The notes below the pieces were generated by a model. The model had not been told where the DNA came from, did not search any database, and was given only the letters and a program-made list of their open reading frames with translations. Below, piece by piece: positions 1 to 8,783 of a DNA stretch of 64,000 nt. Position 1 is the stretch's first letter. Every line of letters starts with the position of its first letter. The DNA is taken from the NCBI GenBank assembly GCA_016222825.1, contig JACRQF010000015.1, positions 423,646 through 487,645 of the forward strand. Reading direction: 5' to 3'. The stretch comes from Verrucomicrobiota bacterium. GTDB lineage: Bacteria > Verrucomicrobiota > Verrucomicrobiia > CAIQCK01. Made by a program: the position numbers and the translations under genes.

Positions 1-1
1 G

Positions 2-247
2 GGCATCGTTATCAAGAGCGTCTCCCCATCGGACGGCGGCCTCGAAGTCGAACTCGGCGGCGACGCCGCCAGACTCAAGCCCGGCCAGAAAGGCAATCTC
101 ATTGTGGCCGCTTATCCGGCACCGCCACCCCCGCCGCCGCCTTCCAAGAGAAACAAGGTGAAGCCGCCGCCGAAGCCGCAGCCCGTCTATAAAGGCAAAC
201 CGCTCGGAATTCTCCCGCTCATTTCCTACGAAGTCGTCGCGCGGTAA
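2..247 (+). CDS. C-terminal fragment of an unidentified protein with a proline-rich linker
   Basis: The reading frame is open from the window edge to a TAA at 245-247 and gives 81 residues. It starts with a compact beta-type segment (GIVIKSVSPSDGG). A run of seven prolines and a Lys/Pro-rich linker follow, then a hydrophobic tail (ILPLISYEVV). Such linkers often join domains in secreted or envelope proteins. The N-terminus lies outside the window, so I cannot name a family or function. The next gene starts 172 bases downstream and looks independent of it. Confidence 0.6.
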   Translation, partial: GIVIKSVSPSDGGLEVELGGDAARLKPGQKGNLIVAAYPAPPPPPPPSKRNKVKPPPKPQPVYKGKPLGILPLISYEVVAR

Positions 248-419
248 TCGCCAACGCCACGAACGGAAGGGTTCCAGCGGTCAACGCCGCGCGGAACATA
301 CGAGCGGACGCATCCTGCGGGCCGGCGAATGCGCAGCAGAATCCGTTGAACTATCTCGGCGCGCGTAGTAGCATCCGCGCCCCAGAAACAGCAAACGCAA
401 CTGTTGGAGAACCACTCAC

Positions 420-1523
420 ATGATCGCCACCTTCATCGCTCCGAGAAAATATGTGCAGGGCCGCGGCGTCCTTCAGGACGCCGGCAATTACATCAGCAAG
501 ATCGGTAGGAAGCCGCTCGTCTTGTGGGATGCGCGCGTCAAAGGCGTCGTCGGCGAGGCGTTGCTGGCGAGCTTGAAGGCGGCGAAGCTGGAGGTCGAGG
601 ACGTGCAGTTCCGCGGCGAGGCCACCAAGGCCGAGGCGGCGCGCGTCGCGCAGATTGCCAAGGAGCGCGGCGCGGATGTCATCGTCGCCGTCGGCGGCGG
701 CAAGACGCTCGACACCGCCAAGGCTTCCGCCGCCCAGGCCAGCACGAAAATGGTTACCTGCCCGACGATGGCCTCCACGGATTCGCCCACCAGTTCGTTC
801 ACCGTCTGGTATGACGAGAAGGGCGTCTGCCAGGGCTTCGAGAGTTGGGGCGTGAACCCCGACCTTGTGCTCGTGGACACGCAGGTCATTGCGCAAGCGC
901 CGGTGCGGGCGTTCGTGGCGGGCATGGGCGACGCGCTCTCGACGTGGCTGGAGGCTGAGGCTGTCCACAAGACCCGCGGGCAGAATCTCGCCGGTGGAAT
1001 TTCCACGATGGCGGCGCTGGCCATCGCGCGGCTCTGCTACGACACGGTGATGACCCACGGCATCGAAGCGAAACGCGCCGTCGAGCAAAAGGTGGTCAAT
1101 CCCGCCGTGGATAAGGTCGTCGAAGCCAACACGCTGCTCTCGGGCATCGGCTTTGAGAGTTGCGGCGTGGCGACGGCGCACATGATCGCCAACTGCCTGC
1201 CCGGTTTCCCCGAATGCCACGGCATGATGCACGGCGAGGAGGTCGGCTTCGGCATCATCAGCCAGCTTTGCCTCGACGACGAGATGCCGGTGGACGAGAT
1301 GAACCGGATTGTGGACTTCATGATTGCCGTCGGCCTGCCGGTGACGTTCGCCGACATCCATCTCGACGGCGTCACGCGCGAGCGGCTGAAGAAGATCGGC
1401 GACATCTGCGCCGGCCCCGGCTCGCTCTGTCACCTCCATCCGTTCAAAGTCACCAGCGACAGCATCGTGGACGCGATGTTCGCCGCCGATGCGCTGGGGC
1501 GGGAGAGGAAGAAGCGGATTTGA
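420..1523 (+). CDS. gldA: Glycerol dehydrogenase-family NAD-dependent alcohol dehydrogenase
   Basis: This 367-residue protein belongs to the iron/zinc (type III) alcohol dehydrogenases and resembles GldA, which oxidises glycerol to dihydroxyacetone with NAD. The nucleotide-binding loop GGGKTLDTAK lies at residues 92-101. The three metal ligands of E. coli GldA (Asp173, His256, His274) have clear counterparts at Asp171 (AGMGDALS), His254 (ATAHMIAN) and His271 (MMHGEEVG). Length equals the usual 365-370. The ATG at 420 follows GGAGA at 406-410. A nearby FGGY kinase, aldehyde dehydrogenase and GlpD fit a polyol or sugar catabolic role. The exact substrate is inferred; other vicinal diols are possible. 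Confidence 0.88.
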   Translation: MIATFIAPRKYVQGRGVLQDAGNYISKIGRKPLVLWDARVKGVVGEALLASLKAAKLEVEDVQFRGEATKAEAARVAQIAKERGADVIVAVGGGKTLDTAKASAAQASTKMVTCPTMASTDSPTSSFTVWYDEKGVCQGFESWGVNPDLVLVDTQVIAQAPVRAFVAGMGDALSTWLEAEAVHKTRGQNLAGGISTMAALAIARLCYDTVMTHGIEAKRAVEQKVVNPAVDKVVEANTLLSGIGFESCGVATAHMIANCLPGFPECHGMMHGEEVGFGIISQLCLDDEMPVDEMNRIVDFMIAVGLPVTFADIHLDGVTRERLKKIGDICAGPGSLCHLHPFKVTSDSIVDAMFAADALGRERKKRI

Positions 1524-1572
1524 GGCAAGCTGCCTAACATGAGTCTGTCTTGTGGTGGAGACACTCGCGAGC

Positions 1573-2178
1573 ATGAACAACAAGGAGTTTCTCAGAATCA
1601 TCGAACTTGGGCGGGAAGGCAGGAATCTTGAGTTCAAAGCCTCTGCTGCTTGGGCAGATGCAGATTTCCGAGCTAAACTAATCAAGACCATTCTCGCATT
1701 TAGCAACGTCCGCGATGGCGGAATAATTGTCGTGGGGGTAAAGGAATCGGAGGAAGGGAACTTCGCGTTTGAGGGCGTAGAACCAGCGCATCTGGATACA
1801 TTCAGCCCTGACAACATTGCCAGTCAGGTAGCGGAATTCGCCGACCCTTATGCAAGAGTGCAAATGGAGCGAGTAGAAAGGGAGCAGAAGGTTTTCGTAG
1901 TCATCCAGACAGAAGAGTTCGACGAGATGCCAGTTGTCTGCAAGAAGGACGGTCGGTGCAATCTTCGCAGAGGTGCCATTTATACACGATCTCGCCGGAT
2001 GCCGGAGACTGTCGAGGTGCCAAGTCAAACCGAAATGAGGGAAATCCTTGAGATGGCGACGGAGAAAAGAGTTCGGAAGCTATTGGAAATGCAGGGGCGC
2101 CTAAAGCTCCCACCAGTTTCAAGTCCCGGTCCCACGGATGACAGTAGATTTGACGCGCAAATTGCAGGGCTTCGATGA
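1573..2178 (+). CDS. AlbA_2 (Schlafen-type) putative DNA-binding domain protein
   Basis: About 201 residues. The N-terminal part fits the AlbA_2 divergent ATP/nucleic-acid-binding domain of bacterial Schlafen-like proteins: an LEFKAS motif, then FRAKLIKTILAFSNVRDGG and GIIVVGVKE, the usual E-x-K...AFSN..GG..I.GV pattern. The C-terminal 60 residues are charged and helical with no recognised domain. I chose the ATG at 1573; GTG codons at 1552 and 1555 are alternatives. The stop overlaps the next start (ATGA), so the two genes form a coupled pair. Base composition is visibly less GC-rich than in the neighbours, which suggests recent acquisition. AlbA_2 proteins include regulators and defence components; the role here is unknown. 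Confidence 0.7.
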   Translation: MNNKEFLRIIELGREGRNLEFKASAAWADADFRAKLIKTILAFSNVRDGGIIVVGVKESEEGNFAFEGVEPAHLDTFSPDNIASQVAEFADPYARVQMERVEREQKVFVVIQTEEFDEMPVVCKKDGRCNLRRGAIYTRSRRMPETVEVPSQTEMREILEMATEKRVRKLLEMQGRLKLPPVSSPGPTDDSRFDAQIAGLR

Positions 2179-2870
2179 ACGCGACTCTCACAAAAATCAA
2201 ACAAAGGGGTTATTGGGAAGTTGTGATAAGGCCCAGTCGGTTTGTGGAGAACCTCATAGAACCTCTTGGCGACTGTAAAAAAACAATTAACGAACAGGCA
2301 GTGCAATTAAGGGGATGGGATTACCCTCACTATGATCGTCAGACGCCCCCCATAGCGGGGCACGACTACGTTGAACAATCGGTGGATTGGAGAGTCCATA
2401 TCGAAGTGTGGCGCTACTACCAAAGTGGCCAGTTCGTTCATTTCTTTGCTATGCGAGAGGATTGGTTGGAACTGGACGAATATGATCGGAGACTGCAAAT
2501 CGCACCTGGAAGTATTCTGTGGATCACAAACGCGATCTATTCCTTTACCGAAGTATTTGAGTTTGCTTCGCGATTGGCATCGAAGGGTTTGCTTGGGGAC
2601 AGTTGTAAAGTGTCAATAGCTCTTCATGGGACTCAGAACCGGGTGCTTGAATTTCCGCAAAGTGGACGGCTGTTGCTCGGCACTTACCGCAGCGGTGTTA
2701 ATTCCATTACTACCGAAATTACTGCAACCACAACAGAGTTGATGGCACGTTCGGCAGATTTGGCGTTGGAACGCGCAGCGTGGGCGTTTCAACGCTTCAA
2801 CTGGGACCATATAGTTCCGCAAGCTTTGAAGGAGGATCAGAGGCAGCTTCTTGAAAGGAGACTATTGTAG
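2175..2870 (+). CDS. Uncharacterised protein translationally coupled to the AlbA_2 gene
   Basis: A 231-residue soluble protein with no signal peptide or membrane segment and no family that I recognise. It is rich in aromatic residues (WRVHIEVWRYYQSGQF, FFAMREDWLELDEYDRR) and looks like a mixed alpha/beta domain. Its ATG overlaps the stop of the AlbA_2 gene by four bases, and the two share the same AT-richer base composition, so they probably arrived and function together. The pair sits between glycerol dehydrogenase and the FGGY kinase, interrupting an otherwise metabolic run. A partner or effector of the AlbA_2 protein is the most I would infer. Confidence 0.65.
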   Translation: MNATLTKIKQRGYWEVVIRPSRFVENLIEPLGDCKKTINEQAVQLRGWDYPHYDRQTPPIAGHDYVEQSVDWRVHIEVWRYYQSGQFVHFFAMREDWLELDEYDRRLQIAPGSILWITNAIYSFTEVFEFASRLASKGLLGDSCKVSIALHGTQNRVLEFPQSGRLLLGTYRSGVNSITTEITATTTELMARSADLALERAAWAFQRFNWDHIVPQALKEDQRQLLERRLL

Positions 2871-2911
2871 ACTTTCTTGTTCGCCCTGCAGTTCCTGAAA
2901 GGAAACTTCCC

Positions 2912-4444
2912 ATGAGCTACCTCGTCGGCATTGACCTCGGTTCAACAAGCCTGAAAGCGGTGATTTACGATCTCACGGGACGCGCGGTCGCCAAGGCGAG
3001 CCGGCCGACGCAGGTGTTCAATCCCGATCCGGCGCATCCCGACTGGGCCATCTGGAAGCCGGAGCAAATCTGGGGCGGCACGGTGGAGGCGTTGCGCGAG
3101 GCGGTGTCGCGGCTCGACGATCCGAAGAAGATTCGCGCGATTGCCGTCACCGGCATGGGCATGGACGGCGTGCCGGTGGACAAGAGCGGGCGCTGGCTTT
3201 ACCCGTTCATCAGTTGGCATTGCCCGCGCACCGCGCCGCAGCACGCGTGGTGGATGGAACACGTCGGCGCGGAGAAACAGTTCGCCATCACTGGCAACCA
3301 ACTCTGGGCCATCAACAGCGCACTGCGGATTCTCTGGATGCGCGAACACGAGCCGGCGGTGTTGGAGAAGACCGACAAGTGGCTGCTCATCGAGGATTTC
3401 GTCAACTTCATGCTCTGCGGCGTGCGCGCGACCGACTACAGCATGGCCTCCAACACGCTGCTGTTCGACCAGCGCACGCGGTGCTACTCCGACGAACTGC
3501 TGCGACTCTCCGGCGTCGAGCGGCACTGGCTCTGCGACCCGCTTCCCAGCGGGACGCCGCTCGGCGAAGTCCACGCGCAGGCGGCAGAAGCGACCGGTTT
3601 GCCGGCGGGAACGCCGGTGATTTTGGGCGGACACGATTTTCTCTGCGGCATGCTGCCGGTCGGCGCGTTCAAGCCGGGCGTCGTGCTCGACGTGATGGGC
3701 ACGTGGGATATCGTCACCGTCGCCATCAGCGAGCCGGTGTTGACGCCGGCGGTGCAGCGGATGGGTTGGTGGATTGATTCGCACGTCGCGCGCGACATGT
3801 ATGCGGCGATGGGCACCGCCGTCGCGGCCGACATGCTGGAGTGGTTCCGCCGCGAATACGGCCAGCCGGAAAAAGCACAGGCCGCCGCGGCGGGCGGGAA
3901 GGACTGGGATTACCTGATGGCCGCCGCGGAAGCGTCGCCGCCCGGCGCGCGCGGCGTGATGTTCTTGCCGCACATGTCCGGCTGCACGATTCCCGTGCCC
4001 GATCCGAAGTCGAAAGGCGCGTTCATCGGTCTGCGCAACGTGGCGACGAAGGGCGACATGCTCCGCGCCATCATCGAGGCGCTGAACTACCAGTTCTTGG
4101 AAATCATGGCCGGTCTCGAAACCGCCGTCGGCGTCGCGCCGCAGAAACTGTTGGCCGGCGGCGGCGGCACGAGCAACCCGTTCTGGATGCAGAACCGCGC
4201 AGACGTGGCCGGCCGCGCCATCGAAGCGCCCGCCATCGAGGAAACAACGCCGCTCGGTGCGGCGATCCTCGCCGGCATCGGCGTTGGCCTCTACAAGGAC
4301 GAGGAGGACGCGTTCCGCCAGGTCTATCGCCCCGGCCGCGTTTATGAGCCGGACCTCAAGCTCAGCGCGTTCTACGCGGAGCGGTTCCAAGTGTTCCGGA
4401 AGATTTACCCGGCGCTGAAAGGCATTTGCGCGGAGTTATACTGA
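2912..4444 (+). CDS. FGGY-family carbohydrate kinase (fuculose/xylulose kinase-like)
   Basis: A 510-residue sugar kinase of the actin-like ATPase fold. The N-terminus carries phosphate loop 1 (GIDLGSTSLKAVIYD), followed by AVTGMGMDGVPV. The catalytic-aspartate motif GGHD and the second ATP-binding segment (LLAGGGGTSNPFWMQNRADV) are present, as in FGGY kinases. Length is normal. AAAGGAAAC precedes the ATG. FGGY kinases phosphorylate ketoses or polyols such as xylulose, fuculose, rhamnulose or glycerol. The paired aldehyde dehydrogenase downstream and the RhaT-type transporter and DeoC-type aldolase further on favour a ketose from deoxysugar breakdown. The substrate cannot be read from the sequence alone. 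Confidence 0.85.
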   Translation: MSYLVGIDLGSTSLKAVIYDLTGRAVAKASRPTQVFNPDPAHPDWAIWKPEQIWGGTVEALREAVSRLDDPKKIRAIAVTGMGMDGVPVDKSGRWLYPFISWHCPRTAPQHAWWMEHVGAEKQFAITGNQLWAINSALRILWMREHEPAVLEKTDKWLLIEDFVNFMLCGVRATDYSMASNTLLFDQRTRCYSDELLRLSGVERHWLCDPLPSGTPLGEVHAQAAEATGLPAGTPVILGGHDFLCGMLPVGAFKPGVVLDVMGTWDIVTVAISEPVLTPAVQRMGWWIDSHVARDMYAAMGTAVAADMLEWFRREYGQPEKAQAAAAGGKDWDYLMAAAEASPPGARGVMFLPHMSGCTIPVPDPKSKGAFIGLRNVATKGDMLRAIIEALNYQFLEIMAGLETAVGVAPQKLLAGGGGTSNPFWMQNRADVAGRAIEAPAIEETTPLGAAILAGIGVGLYKDEEDAFRQVYRPGRVYEPDLKLSAFYAERFQVFRKIYPALKGICAELY

Positions 4445-4482
4445 GCGTAGCTTATCGCGGCTCCAAGAAAGGGAAGCGCAAT

Positions 4483-5991
4483 ATGGCTAGCAGCGCAGAC
4501 ACATTCAAACCGGGACCAAAACTCAACCGGTTCCTGAGCCGCCCTCGCCCGATGCTGATCGGCGGCAAGTGGGTGCTCGCACAGTCTGGCAAGACCTTCG
4601 AGGTGCTGAACCCGGCGACCGAGGAACCGCTCGCAGCCGTCGCCGAAGGCGACCGCGAAGACATCGAACTGGCCGTGCGCGCCGCGCGGCGGGCATTCGA
4701 GAGCGGACCGTGGCCGAGGATAACGCCCTCGGAGCGCGGCAAGCTGCTCTGGAAACTCGCCGACCTGTTGGAGCAGAACCTGGAAGAGTTTGCCACGCTG
4801 GAGACGCTCGACAACGGCAAGCCGCTGACTGTCGCGCGCGTGGCCGACGTGCCGCTGGCGGTGGACTTGTTCCGTTACATGGCCGGTTGGGCGACGAAGA
4901 TTGAAGGAAACACCATTCCCATTTCCGTCCCCTACGCGCCCGGCGCGGAATTCTTCTCCTATACGCTCCGCGAACCGGTCGGCGTCGTCGGCCAGATCAT
5001 CCCGTGGAATTTTCCGCTGCTGATGGCGGCTTGGAAAATCGGCCCGGCGCTGGCCACCGGCTGCACGGTTGTGCTCAAGCCTGCCGAGCAAACGCCGCTA
5101 AGCGCGCTGCGGCTCGGCGAACTGATTTTGGAGGCGAGTTATCCGCCCGGCGTCGTCAACATCGTGCCCGGCTTCGGCGAAACCGCCGGCGCGGCGCTGG
5201 CCGCTCACCCCGACGTGGACAAGGTGGCGTTCACTGGCTCCACGGAAGTCGGCAAGCAGATTGTCAAGGCGGCGGGCGCCTCCAACCTGAAAAAGGTGAC
5301 GCTCGAACTGGGCGGCAAGTCGCCGAATATCGTGTATGGCGACGCGGACTTGAAAACGGCCATTCCCGGCGCTGCCAGCGCAATCTTCTTCAACCACGGC
5401 CAGTGCTGCTGCGCCGGCTCGCGGCTCTACGCCGAGAAGAACGTTTTCGACAAGGTCGTCGAAGGAGTCGCGGCCGAAGCGAAAAAGATTCGCCTCGGTC
5501 CCGGCATGAATCCAAAAACCGAGATGGGGCCGCTGGTGTCGCAGGAACAGTTGACGCGCGTCTGCAGTTATATCGAGTCCGGCCTCGCCGAGGGCGCCAA
5601 GACCGTGGTCGGTGGCAAACGCGCCGGCAACCGCGGCTATTTCGTCGAGCCGACGATTTTCGTCAACACGCGCCCGACGATGAAAGTGATCCGTGAGGAA
5701 ATTTTCGGCCCGGTCGTTGCCGCCATTCCGTTCAGCGACCCGGAGGAAATCGTCTCGTCCGCAAACAACACCGTTTACGGGCTGGCCGCCGCCGTTTGGA
5801 CGCGGGACGTGAGCAAGGCGCACCGGCTCGCGCGGCAGCTCCGCGCCGGCACGGTCTGGATCAACTGCTTCAATATCTTCGACGCCGCGCTGCCGTTTGG
5901 CGGCTACAAGCAATCCGGCTGGGGCCGCGAGATGGGCCACGCCGCGCTGGAGCTTTACACCGAGGTCAAGGCCGTGACGGTCCGGCTTTGA
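4483..5991 (+). CDS. NAD(P)-dependent aldehyde dehydrogenase
   Basis: A 502-residue member of the classical ALDH superfamily, oxidising an aldehyde to the acid. It shows the cofactor motif GQIIPWNFPLLM, the FTGSTEVGK turn, the general-base glutamate in LELGGKSPN, and the nucleophilic cysteine in FNHGQCCCAGSRLY (three adjacent cysteines, as in ALDH1/betaine-type enzymes). The frame is open back to 4426, inside the kinase gene. I chose the ATG at 4483 because GAAAGGGA precedes it and family members begin near there. It follows the FGGY kinase by about 40 bases and is probably co-transcribed. Lactaldehyde or another sugar-derived aldehyde is a reasonable but unproven substrate. Confidence 0.88.
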   Translation: MASSADTFKPGPKLNRFLSRPRPMLIGGKWVLAQSGKTFEVLNPATEEPLAAVAEGDREDIELAVRAARRAFESGPWPRITPSERGKLLWKLADLLEQNLEEFATLETLDNGKPLTVARVADVPLAVDLFRYMAGWATKIEGNTIPISVPYAPGAEFFSYTLREPVGVVGQIIPWNFPLLMAAWKIGPALATGCTVVLKPAEQTPLSALRLGELILEASYPPGVVNIVPGFGETAGAALAAHPDVDKVAFTGSTEVGKQIVKAAGASNLKKVTLELGGKSPNIVYGDADLKTAIPGAASAIFFNHGQCCCAGSRLYAEKNVFDKVVEGVAAEAKKIRLGPGMNPKTEMGPLVSQEQLTRVCSYIESGLAEGAKTVVGGKRAGNRGYFVEPTIFVNTRPTMKVIREEIFGPVVAAIPFSDPEEIVSSANNTVYGLAAAVWTRDVSKAHRLARQLRAGTVWINCFNIFDAALPFGGYKQSGWGREMGHAALELYTEVKAVTVRL

Positions 5992-6009
5992 CGAACACCA
6001 AAGGCTCCG

Positions 6010-7674
6010 TCACTCCCATCGGCCCGCCGCCTTCACCTCTTGCTCCTTGCGCGCGGCGTCCCAGCCCAGCATCGGTGCGGCGATGTCAGCCAGCTCGCGC
6101 AGGATCGGCTCGCGGGCGTCACCGAGCAACGCGATGAGGCTGCGGCGACATGTGAGATCGGTGAGATGCACAACGAATTCATTGGCGACGATCCGCTCGA
6201 TCTCCTCGGCGGTGTAGGACGGCAGCATCTGCAACGGGCGCTCCTTGTCGGCGGTGGCGTAAGTCTCCGCCGCCGTGCCGTAGCGTTCGAACAGCGCGGT
6301 AACACGCGCTTCCGTGAGGCCGGTCTTCTGCGCCACCCGGCGAATCCACTCGGAGCGGCGCGCTGGATCGGCGGGAAAATCCTTGCCGCCGCCGATGGGC
6401 AACTGCCCGGTGGAGCATTTCCGCTGCACGCCGAGCCGCGCCATGAGCCGGTCGGCGACCTGCTCGGCGAACGCACGGAAGGTGGTCCACTTGCCGCCGA
6501 TGAGGCTGTAGATCGGGAACGCGCGACCGTTGGCCGGCTCGTCAGCGCGAACGCTGTGGCCCCGGCTGACGATAGCGGTGACATCCTTGCCGGAGCGCGG
6601 CAGCGGACGCACGCCGCAGAACGCGAACACAATCTGCTCGCGCGTGATTGTCAAGCCGGGGAAGACACTGCGCAGCGTCGTAAGCATGTATTCGATCTCC
6701 GCCTCGTCGCAGCGGACAGTGTCGGGGTCTTCGACGCGGATGTCGGTGGAACCCATGATGACCTTGTCGAGGAACGGGAAGACGATGCAGACGCGGCCGT
6801 CGTCATACTGGTAATAGACCATCCGACCGTCGAGCGCGCGATGGAGGTCATTGTTGTCCACGACGAGATGCGAGCCTTTGGTCGGCCCCATGTAGCGCGT
6901 CGCGAGGCCGAGCGCGGCGTTGGTTTTGTCCACCCAGCCTCCGGTGGCGTTGACCACCACGCGCGGCCGGACCGCGACGGTTTCCCCGCTGATTTCGTCC
7001 TTCAACACCACGCCGTCGTCCTTCACGCCGGCGACGGAAACGTAGTTGATCGCCCGGCAACGCGGCTCGGCGCGGACGCCGTCCTGAATCAGCTCGATGC
7101 AGAGCCGCTCCGCCTGTGTGATCCACGCGTCCCAGTAAGTTGCCGTCGCAACGATGTCCGTCCGCAGGCCGGGCGTGGCGCGCAGCGATTCCTGCTTGCT
7201 GGTGACGAAGTGGCGCGGCGTCTTCGGGTTCTTGCGCGTGACGAGGTCGTAGAACGTGAGACCGCACTTGATCGGCACAACGCCGCGGCTGCCAGGTGCG
7301 AGGTTGAAACCAAAAAAGATGAGCGCCGACTTGATCAGCCCGCCGAACCACGACGTGAGCGGGATGGTGGTCTTCAGCGGCGCGACGTAGTGCGCGGCGT
7401 TCTCGAGCAGCCGGTTGCGCTCCAGCAATGACTCCTCGACGAGCTTGAACTCTCGGTTCTCCAGATAACGCAGCCCGCCGTGGATCATTCGCGACGACTT
7501 GGAGGTCGCGCCGGCGCTGAAGTCGTTCTTATCCACCAGCAGGCAGTCCACGCCTTGCAGCGCCAACTCGCGGAACAGCCCCGCGCCATTGATGCCGCCG
7601 CCGAGGATGAGCACGCTCACCTGCGGCTCGCTCTTGAGTTCTTGGAGAATCTGCTCGCGCCAGTTCATGGTCAT
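6010..7674 (-). CDS. glpD: FAD-dependent glycerol-3-phosphate dehydrogenase family protein
   Basis: A 554-residue GlpD/GlpA-type flavoprotein that oxidises sn-glycerol-3-phosphate to dihydroxyacetone phosphate at the inner membrane face. The N-terminal dinucleotide-binding loop VLILGGGINGAG (residues 21-32) is followed by the family segment ATSKSSRMIHGGLRYLE. The C-terminal all-helical domain carries the usual LTDLTCRRS motif. I place the start at the ATG that overlaps the upstream stop (TGATG), giving translational coupling; a TTG three codons earlier is possible. It lies last in a minus-strand operon behind AraC and a URO-D-like gene and converges with the aldehyde dehydrogenase 18 bases away. 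Confidence 0.88.
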   Translation of the reverse strand: MTMNWREQILQELKSEPQVSVLILGGGINGAGLFRELALQGVDCLLVDKNDFSAGATSKSSRMIHGGLRYLENREFKLVEESLLERNRLLENAAHYVAPLKTTIPLTSWFGGLIKSALIFFGFNLAPGSRGVVPIKCGLTFYDLVTRKNPKTPRHFVTSKQESLRATPGLRTDIVATATYWDAWITQAERLCIELIQDGVRAEPRCRAINYVSVAGVKDDGVVLKDEISGETVAVRPRVVVNATGGWVDKTNAALGLATRYMGPTKGSHLVVDNNDLHRALDGRMVYYQYDDGRVCIVFPFLDKVIMGSTDIRVEDPDTVRCDEAEIEYMLTTLRSVFPGLTITREQIVFAFCGVRPLPRSGKDVTAIVSRGHSVRADEPANGRAFPIYSLIGGKWTTFRAFAEQVADRLMARLGVQRKCSTGQLPIGGGKDFPADPARRSEWIRRVAQKTGLTEARVTALFERYGTAAETYATADKERPLQMLPSYTAEEIERIVANEFVVHLTDLTCRRSLIALLGDAREPILRELADIAAPMLGWDAARKEQEVKAAGRWE

Positions 7675-8738
7675 CACGCCCAAAACCCGTCCGTTGTCTT
7701 GCCCTGCCAGTGCTCCAGCGAGAGCGGGTAGCTGCCATACATCCGCAATGTGTGGAGCATGGCGAGGTAGTTCTCCGGTTTCACGGCGGAGTGGATGGAG
7801 TTGCCGGAGGAGAGGATGTAACCGCCGCCGGGCGCGGCTTTGCGGATGGCTTCCTTGGTTTCGGCGATGACATCGGAGACGGAGCCAAACGTCAGCGTTT
7901 GCGCGCAGTTGACGTTGCCCTTGATGGCGATGCGGTTGCCGTATTTCGCCTTCACCGCGCCGATGTCCATGCCCGCCACCGGGTCAATCGGGTCGAGACA
8001 ATCAATCCCGCTGTCCACCACCATGTCTATGATCGGCCAGAGGTTGCCGTCGCAGTGCTTGATGACATAGAGGCCCAGTTCCTTGAAACCGGTCATGACG
8101 CGCTTGAGGCCGGGGTTGAACATCCGGCGGAAGATGTCCGGCGAGAAGAACGGCGCTTGCGTGGAGCAGTAGTCGTCGCCGGTGAAGACGAAGTCCGCGC
8201 CGCGCGCCGCCACTTCCTTGGCCATCGCGAGGTTGACGTCCACCGACATCTCGATCAGCCCTTCCACCAGTTCGGGGCAATCGTAGATCGCCTCCATGAT
8301 TTCGTTGAAGCCCATCAGATAGCGCGGGATGGAGAACACGTCGTTGAGGTGGACGCCGATGGCCTTCTTGCTCTTGAAGTTCTTCACGCAGGCTTCGAGG
8401 CTGGCGTAACGGCCCGGCGCGTGCGGGTCGGGCGGCGTGTAGCGGCGGAAATCCTCCAGCGTCTTGATCGGACCGGAGATCGGGAACGGGTCTTCCTCGC
8501 CGGTGTAGCGCCGCACGACGCCCCACTCGTTGCGGAACTCGTCCGGCCCGGTCTTCTCCTTCGTGAAATTCGGCGCGGTCAGGATGGCGTCCCAGTCCAT
8601 GCGGACGACGAACTCCTCATACGAGCAGCCGGGGCAAAGCAGCTCGCGCACCTTGCGGTCCACGGCCCACTCGAAGTGCGGGATGCGGTCGGGTTCCTCG
8701 CGCCGCAGCGCGGCCATCACTCGCTCTTGGGATGTCAT
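7674..8738 (-). CDS. Uroporphyrinogen-decarboxylase-family (MtaA/CmuA-like) protein
   Basis: A 354-residue TIM-barrel protein of the URO-D superfamily, starting MTSQERVMAALRREEPDRIP as these proteins do. It is not the heme-pathway HemE: it lacks HemE's typical N-terminus and belongs to the MtaA/CmuA-like branch, which includes corrinoid methyltransferases. At the position of their zinc motif (His-x-Cys-Gly) it has KHCDGN (His228-Cys229), so metal binding may differ. The stop overlaps the glpD start, and AraC lies just upstream. Such paralogs are common beside sugar genes in Planctomycetota, Verrucomicrobiota and Lentisphaerota. No corrinoid protein is encoded nearby, so the reaction is unknown. 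Confidence 0.8.
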   Translation of the reverse strand: MTSQERVMAALRREEPDRIPHFEWAVDRKVRELLCPGCSYEEFVVRMDWDAILTAPNFTKEKTGPDEFRNEWGVVRRYTGEEDPFPISGPIKTLEDFRRYTPPDPHAPGRYASLEACVKNFKSKKAIGVHLNDVFSIPRYLMGFNEIMEAIYDCPELVEGLIEMSVDVNLAMAKEVAARGADFVFTGDDYCSTQAPFFSPDIFRRMFNPGLKRVMTGFKELGLYVIKHCDGNLWPIIDMVVDSGIDCLDPIDPVAGMDIGAVKAKYGNRIAIKGNVNCAQTLTFGSVSDVIAETKEAIRKAAPGGGYILSSGNSIHSAVKPENYLAMLHTLRMYGSYPLSLEHWQGKTTDGFWA

Positions 8739-8783
8739 GCGGTTTCAAATACGGGAAACCGCCGCTGGCCACAAGCCGATTGT

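Noticed and set aside
7674..8738. HemE, the heme-pathway uroporphyrinogen decarboxylase
   Set aside because: Three paralogs lie with sugar genes, no other heme genes are present, and the sequences fit the MtaA/CmuA-like branch.
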